Shown here: one piece after another, positions 61,283-64,000 of the stretch
How positions within the stretch are numbered: the first letter of the stretch is position 1
Layout: each line of letters begins with the position of its first letter
Assembly (NCBI GenBank): GCA_002786025.1
Contig: NHNW01000001.1
Coordinates: 1,426,001-1,490,000, forward strand
Origin: Zasmidium citrigriseum
Taxonomy: Eukaryota; Ascomycota; Dothideomycetes; Mycosphaerellales; Mycosphaerellaceae
Direction of reading: 5' to 3'
DNA: 64,000 nt
The notes under the pieces: model-generated
The model's database searches: none
Seen by the model: only the letters and a program-made list of their open reading frames with translations
Told to the model about the DNA's origin: nothing
Translations under genes and position numbers: made by a program

Positions 61283-64000
61283 ATGCCGCCGAAGAAACGA
61301 GGCAAGAGAGGCGGTGCTCCCAGGACCGGCACAGGCAGATCTACAACTCAGAACAGCGAAGCTACTGGAACGAGAGGTGGAGCTGCTGCTGGAAGAGGTG
61401 GTGCGAGAGGTGGTGCGAGAGGTGGACGGGGAGGTAGGGGCGGTGCTACTGCCGCCGCTACCGCCAACATATCACCACGGGTCACGAGACAAAGGGCGCG
61501 AGGTGGCGCTCGACTGCACCATTTGACTTTGGATGACCTGGAACGAGACGCTCAAGACGTCAGACGAGCTCGACGAGTCGCACGACAGGCTGCCGCTGCG
61601 CAAGATCCTCCGGGTGAGCAAACTCCCGAGGAAGAGCCAGCTGCTGACGATGAGCCGGCCCCTGAATGTGACCTTGACAATGGATTTCCAAATGGACCTC
61701 CTGGTGGCCCTGCCGCTGCTCCTGCTGCCGCTGGGACTGGAAACATTGTTGGCCCTGCCGGTGGACCCGCTACTGGACCGACCGCTCCTCCCGCTACTGC
61801 TCCTAATGTTCCCACAACCTCTACGGGTCCAACAGCCCCTACAGTCCCCGCTGTTGTCACTCAGCCAACGACACCGGCCACCCAAGCACCGCAAGCGCAG
61901 CCTTCAGGCTCGGGATCTGGAAACCAGGCACCGACTGACCAGAACTCTGGGCAAACTCAATCTGGTGAAAAGCGCTCTCACGATGGAGATAATGAAGACG
62001 AGCCGCCTGCACAGAGGCCCAGATCGAATGAACAAGATCGCTCGTCCGAAAGATACCAACCTCCTGATGATTCTGATCCATGCGGGGCGTTGGCAAGAAA
62101 CCTCTCTGCTCGAATTCGGATCCGTGACCGCAATCGAGAGACTGCGCGTGCTCGCAATGAAGTCGATCCTGGCGTACACGCAGAAGTTCGGTCGGGATCT
62201 TTCTTGGAAGAAGAAGTGGTCTGGCGGGCCATTGCAACTGTCACGGAGGCCATTGCGCAGAATCCAGGACCAGTCAGATTTACTCTGCTGCACCCGCACG
62301 CGTGGCGAGCCAACGTTTTCGGACCTAACGTAGTGGCCCGCCGAGGAAACGAAGCATACATTCCTTTCACGGAGGCAGGAACGTCGGGGCTTGTGCACAC
62401 ATCTTTGTTCATCTTGGGTCGCGACCCAGCGGGCCCTCTCAGCCTCCAGCACTACGATACCGCCAATGGATACAGACGACATCGCGACAGATTTAGAGAA
62501 AATGGGGCCACCATTCGACAGGGCTTGGAGCGTCTTCACTGGCCACAGGACAGCCAAAACAATTTGATCCCCGCTGCTACCGATCCCGGACATCTAGGTA
62601 GACAGCCACCGCGAAGTGATGACTGTGGGACCTACGTGATTCTCTTTGCCTGGGCACACGCACTCAACCTAGACTTCTCCGCTTTTGTAAGAGTCGACAA
62701 TGGCCGAATGGCAAGCTTCCGCACTCAGGCCGCGCAACTCATCAACCTCGCACTCGAAGGAGCTCTGGATGCCCACACCATCCGACACTTCCTTCGATGT
62801 TATGGATTTGTGCCCACGCACTCTCAGATTCCCAGGGACCGCTATTTTGCGCATACCATGGCGTTTCGAGATGATGAGGCATACCTCGATCATGTCGCCA
62901 GGACTCGCATCATAGAGGACATCACAAGGATTCGAGAAGAAAGGCGAAGCGAGCTTCTCGATTTCGAGCCAGAGATGTTGTTTGATTATGGTCGCGAATA
63001 CATTGGCGCTCAATGGAGACTGAATACTGCAGAAGAGTTTCTTCAGGCCGCTTACCAGCTAGGGGAGGAGCTTGGGGAAAGAGACCGACAATCCAACGCC
63101 GGGGATGGTAATCCCCCTGGAGGTGCTGATGGCAGCGGCAATTCTGATGGTGCTGATGGCAACGGAGATGCTGGCGGCAGCGGGAAAAGTCAATCTGACG
63201 GATCGATCAAAGGCAAAGGCAAGGGCAAGGGCAAAGCTAGTGAAAATGGAACAAGTAAAGATGCCCAGGATGATGGCTCCAAGGGAGCAGGGAAACACGC
63301 TGGGGGAAATGGAAGCACTGGTCACCAGGCATCGCAACCGGAGAGAGATTACTGCAAGGATTTCGCGAACACCATAACTGATTTGCGTGCACCTGGCAAT
63401 GCTGTTGCGCAGGAGGATCCCGTTCGCTTGGGAGAGCACCTCATTGGCAACACAGTATGGAGGGCCGTTGCGGCTGTGACGGAAGCGATCTCGGAACAAG
63501 GAATGGTACAGTTCTCCATTCTGGACGAGGGCAGTTACCAAATTCAAAGAGGTATTCAAGAGGACGCTGAAAGAGAGCGAGCGGAAGCTGACTTCTTTGG
63601 CCCAGGTGGAGACCCAGGCGAACACATCGAAGGAGACAATCCTCCCCCACGGAGAGCCGAGCGTCGAAGGCCTCTACGGGTCGGCCGCCCAGGGCATGCA
63701 TTCCTCGTCCCATATATTCCCGGCATGGATCACTCGTCTCTATTCATCTTCGAGCGGACGGAGGACGGGAATCTGCGGATTGTCCACCATGACAGCGACA
63801 TTGGTCATCGAGCACAGAGACAAGCAAGCGCTTTGCAGATTTTTGACAACCTACGACCACTGGGATGGCTAGATGGGCGAAACGCCACTGGGACTGTGTT
63901 CCCTACAGTCACTGAAGGGACCACCATGCGGCAAGGAAACGGATGGGCGTGTGGCCTCCATGTCATCCTCAATGCTTGGGCTTTCGCTCTAGGCCTGGAG
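61283..64000 (+). CDS. Tandem Ulp1/C48-like cysteine protease protein, partial (at least 906 aa)
   Basis: One open frame from ATG 61283 to the window end (906 codons, no stop). It starts with RG-rich repeats (RGGARGGARGGRGG), then a Pro/Ala/Thr linker and a charged stretch. Domain A: VVWRAIATVTEAIAQ (W314), H372 in VHTSLFIL, D392 in QHYDT and C448 in DDCGTYVILFAWAHAL. A Gly/Asp/Lys linker (with KGKGKGKGK) follows. Domain B: TVWRAVAAVTEAISE (W726), H817 in DHSSLFIF, D837 in HHDSD, Q884 and C890 in RQGNGWACGLHVILNAWAFAL. These match the His-Asp-Gln-Cys order of Ulp1/SENP SUMO or ubiquitin-like proteases (family C48), and the His-Asp spacing is 20 in both. Substrate could be SUMO, NEDD8-like or another protein; not readable. 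Length beyond the window unknown. Confidence 0.85.
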   Translation, partial: MPPKKRGKRGGAPRTGTGRSTTQNSEATGTRGGAAAGRGGARGGARGGRGGRGGATAAATANISPRVTRQRARGGARLHHLTLDDLERDAQDVRRARRVARQAAAAQDPPGEQTPEEEPAADDEPAPECDLDNGFPNGPPGGPAAAPAAAGTGNIVGPAGGPATGPTAPPATAPNVPTTSTGPTAPTVPAVVTQPTTPATQAPQAQPSGSGSGNQAPTDQNSGQTQSGEKRSHDGDNEDEPPAQRPRSNEQDRSSERYQPPDDSDPCGALARNLSARIRIRDRNRETARARNEVDPGVHAEVRSGSFLEEEVVWRAIATVTEAIAQNPGPVRFTLLHPHAWRANVFGPNVVARRGNEAYIPFTEAGTSGLVHTSLFILGRDPAGPLSLQHYDTANGYRRHRDRFRENGATIRQGLERLHWPQDSQNNLIPAATDPGHLGRQPPRSDDCGTYVILFAWAHALNLDFSAFVRVDNGRMASFRTQAAQLINLALEGALDAHTIRHFLRCYGFVPTHSQIPRDRYFAHTMAFRDDEAYLDHVARTRIIEDITRIREERRSELLDFEPEMLFDYGREYIGAQWRLNTAEEFLQAAYQLGEELGERDRQSNAGDGNPPGGADGSGNSDGADGNGDAGGSGKSQSDGSIKGKGKGKGKASENGTSKDAQDDGSKGAGKHAGGNGSTGHQASQPERDYCKDFANTITDLRAPGNAVAQEDPVRLGEHLIGNTVWRAVAAVTEAISEQGMVQFSILDEGSYQIQRGIQEDAERERAEADFFGPGGDPGEHIEGDNPPPRRAERRRPLRVGRPGHAFLVPYIPGMDHSSLFIFERTEDGNLRIVHHDSDIGHRAQRQASALQIFDNLRPLGWLDGRNATGTVFPTVTEGTTMRQGNGWACGLHVILNAWAFALGLE
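61371..61446 (+). repeat. RGG-coding repeat of the tandem protease gene
   Basis: AGAGGTGGTGCG-type units repeat three to four times here and give Arg-Gly-Gly runs, a common RNA-binding and arginine-methylation target segment. Confidence 0.75.
63208..63236 (+). repeat. GGCAAR tandem repeat coding for a Lys-Gly run
   Basis: About four copies of GGCAA(A/G), encoding KGKGKGKGK in the linker between the two protease-like domains. Probably a slippage-prone, length-variable tract. Confidence 0.75.

Noticed and set aside
61533..62333. Plus-strand open frame of 266 codons, Leu/Arg-rich
   Set aside because: A shifted-frame shadow of the tandem protease gene, whose own frame continues past it.
1..64000. 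tRNA, rRNA, CRISPR array, intact transposon
   Set aside because: I saw no such element on either strand, but tRNAs are easy to miss by eye; a covariance search is needed to exclude them.

Overview
The window is nuclear DNA from a filamentous ascomycete. The evidence is short (46-89 nt) introns with GTANGT donors, CTAAC/CTGAC-like branch sites and YAG acceptors, gene spacing of about 0.3-1.5 kb on both strands, and fungus-specific families: Zn2Cys6 regulator, HET domain, fungal rhodopsin-like receptor, fungal F-box, and a BBE-type oxidoreductase. Several families (the F-box protein at 52.5 kb, the HET protein, the small uncharacterised genes) suggest a Dothideomycete; that placement is inference. 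I see no rRNA, tRNA, CRISPR array or bacterial-type operon. I worked out introns by hand from splice motifs and frame continuity; start codons are ATG only.

Left part (1-23 kb): a gene fragment cut by the window edge; an unrecognised 486-aa protein; a sugar porter (-); the ribosome assembly factor Rsa4/NLE1; three small or disordered hypothetical genes (-); the DNA-damage tolerance ATPase Mgs1/WRNIP1, converging with a Zn2Cys6 regulator with only 6 bp between stop codons; a glycosylated membrane protein (-); a tail-anchored sulfotransferase-like protein; a nuclear C2H2 protein (-); and the Rab geranylgeranyltransferase beta subunit Bet2 (-).

Middle part (23-48.5 kb): a RhoGAP protein, an epoxide hydrolase, a glyoxalase I, a small secreted or membrane peptide with repeated PFT motifs (-), the spliceosomal helicase Prp28, a hAT-transposase-derived protein without its catalytic core (-), a secreted FAD oxidoreductase with a GC-AG intron, a 1492-aa GHKL-ATPase (NO VEIN/sacsin type), and a WW + PhoD-like phosphatase protein (-) whose reading frame is broken by one in-frame TAG.

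Right part (48.5-64 kb): a fungal rhodopsin-like membrane receptor, a divergent Rpb12-like zinc ribbon, an F-box protein (-), two related degenerate fragments, a fungal F-box-like protein (-), a CAMK-type kinase with a GC-AG first intron, a HET-domain protein, and, running off the end, a single open frame of at least 906 codons encoding two tandem Ulp1/C48-like cysteine protease domains. The last is the most unusual object here: both copies keep a His-Asp-Cys set with identical His-Asp spacing and share a second motif upstream, so they look like an internal duplication.

Most genes are unrelated housekeeping or accessory genes with no visible cluster logic. The accessory, possibly conflict-related content (GHKL/NOV protein, domesticated hAT protein, HET protein, tandem Ulp1-like protein) lies in the right half.
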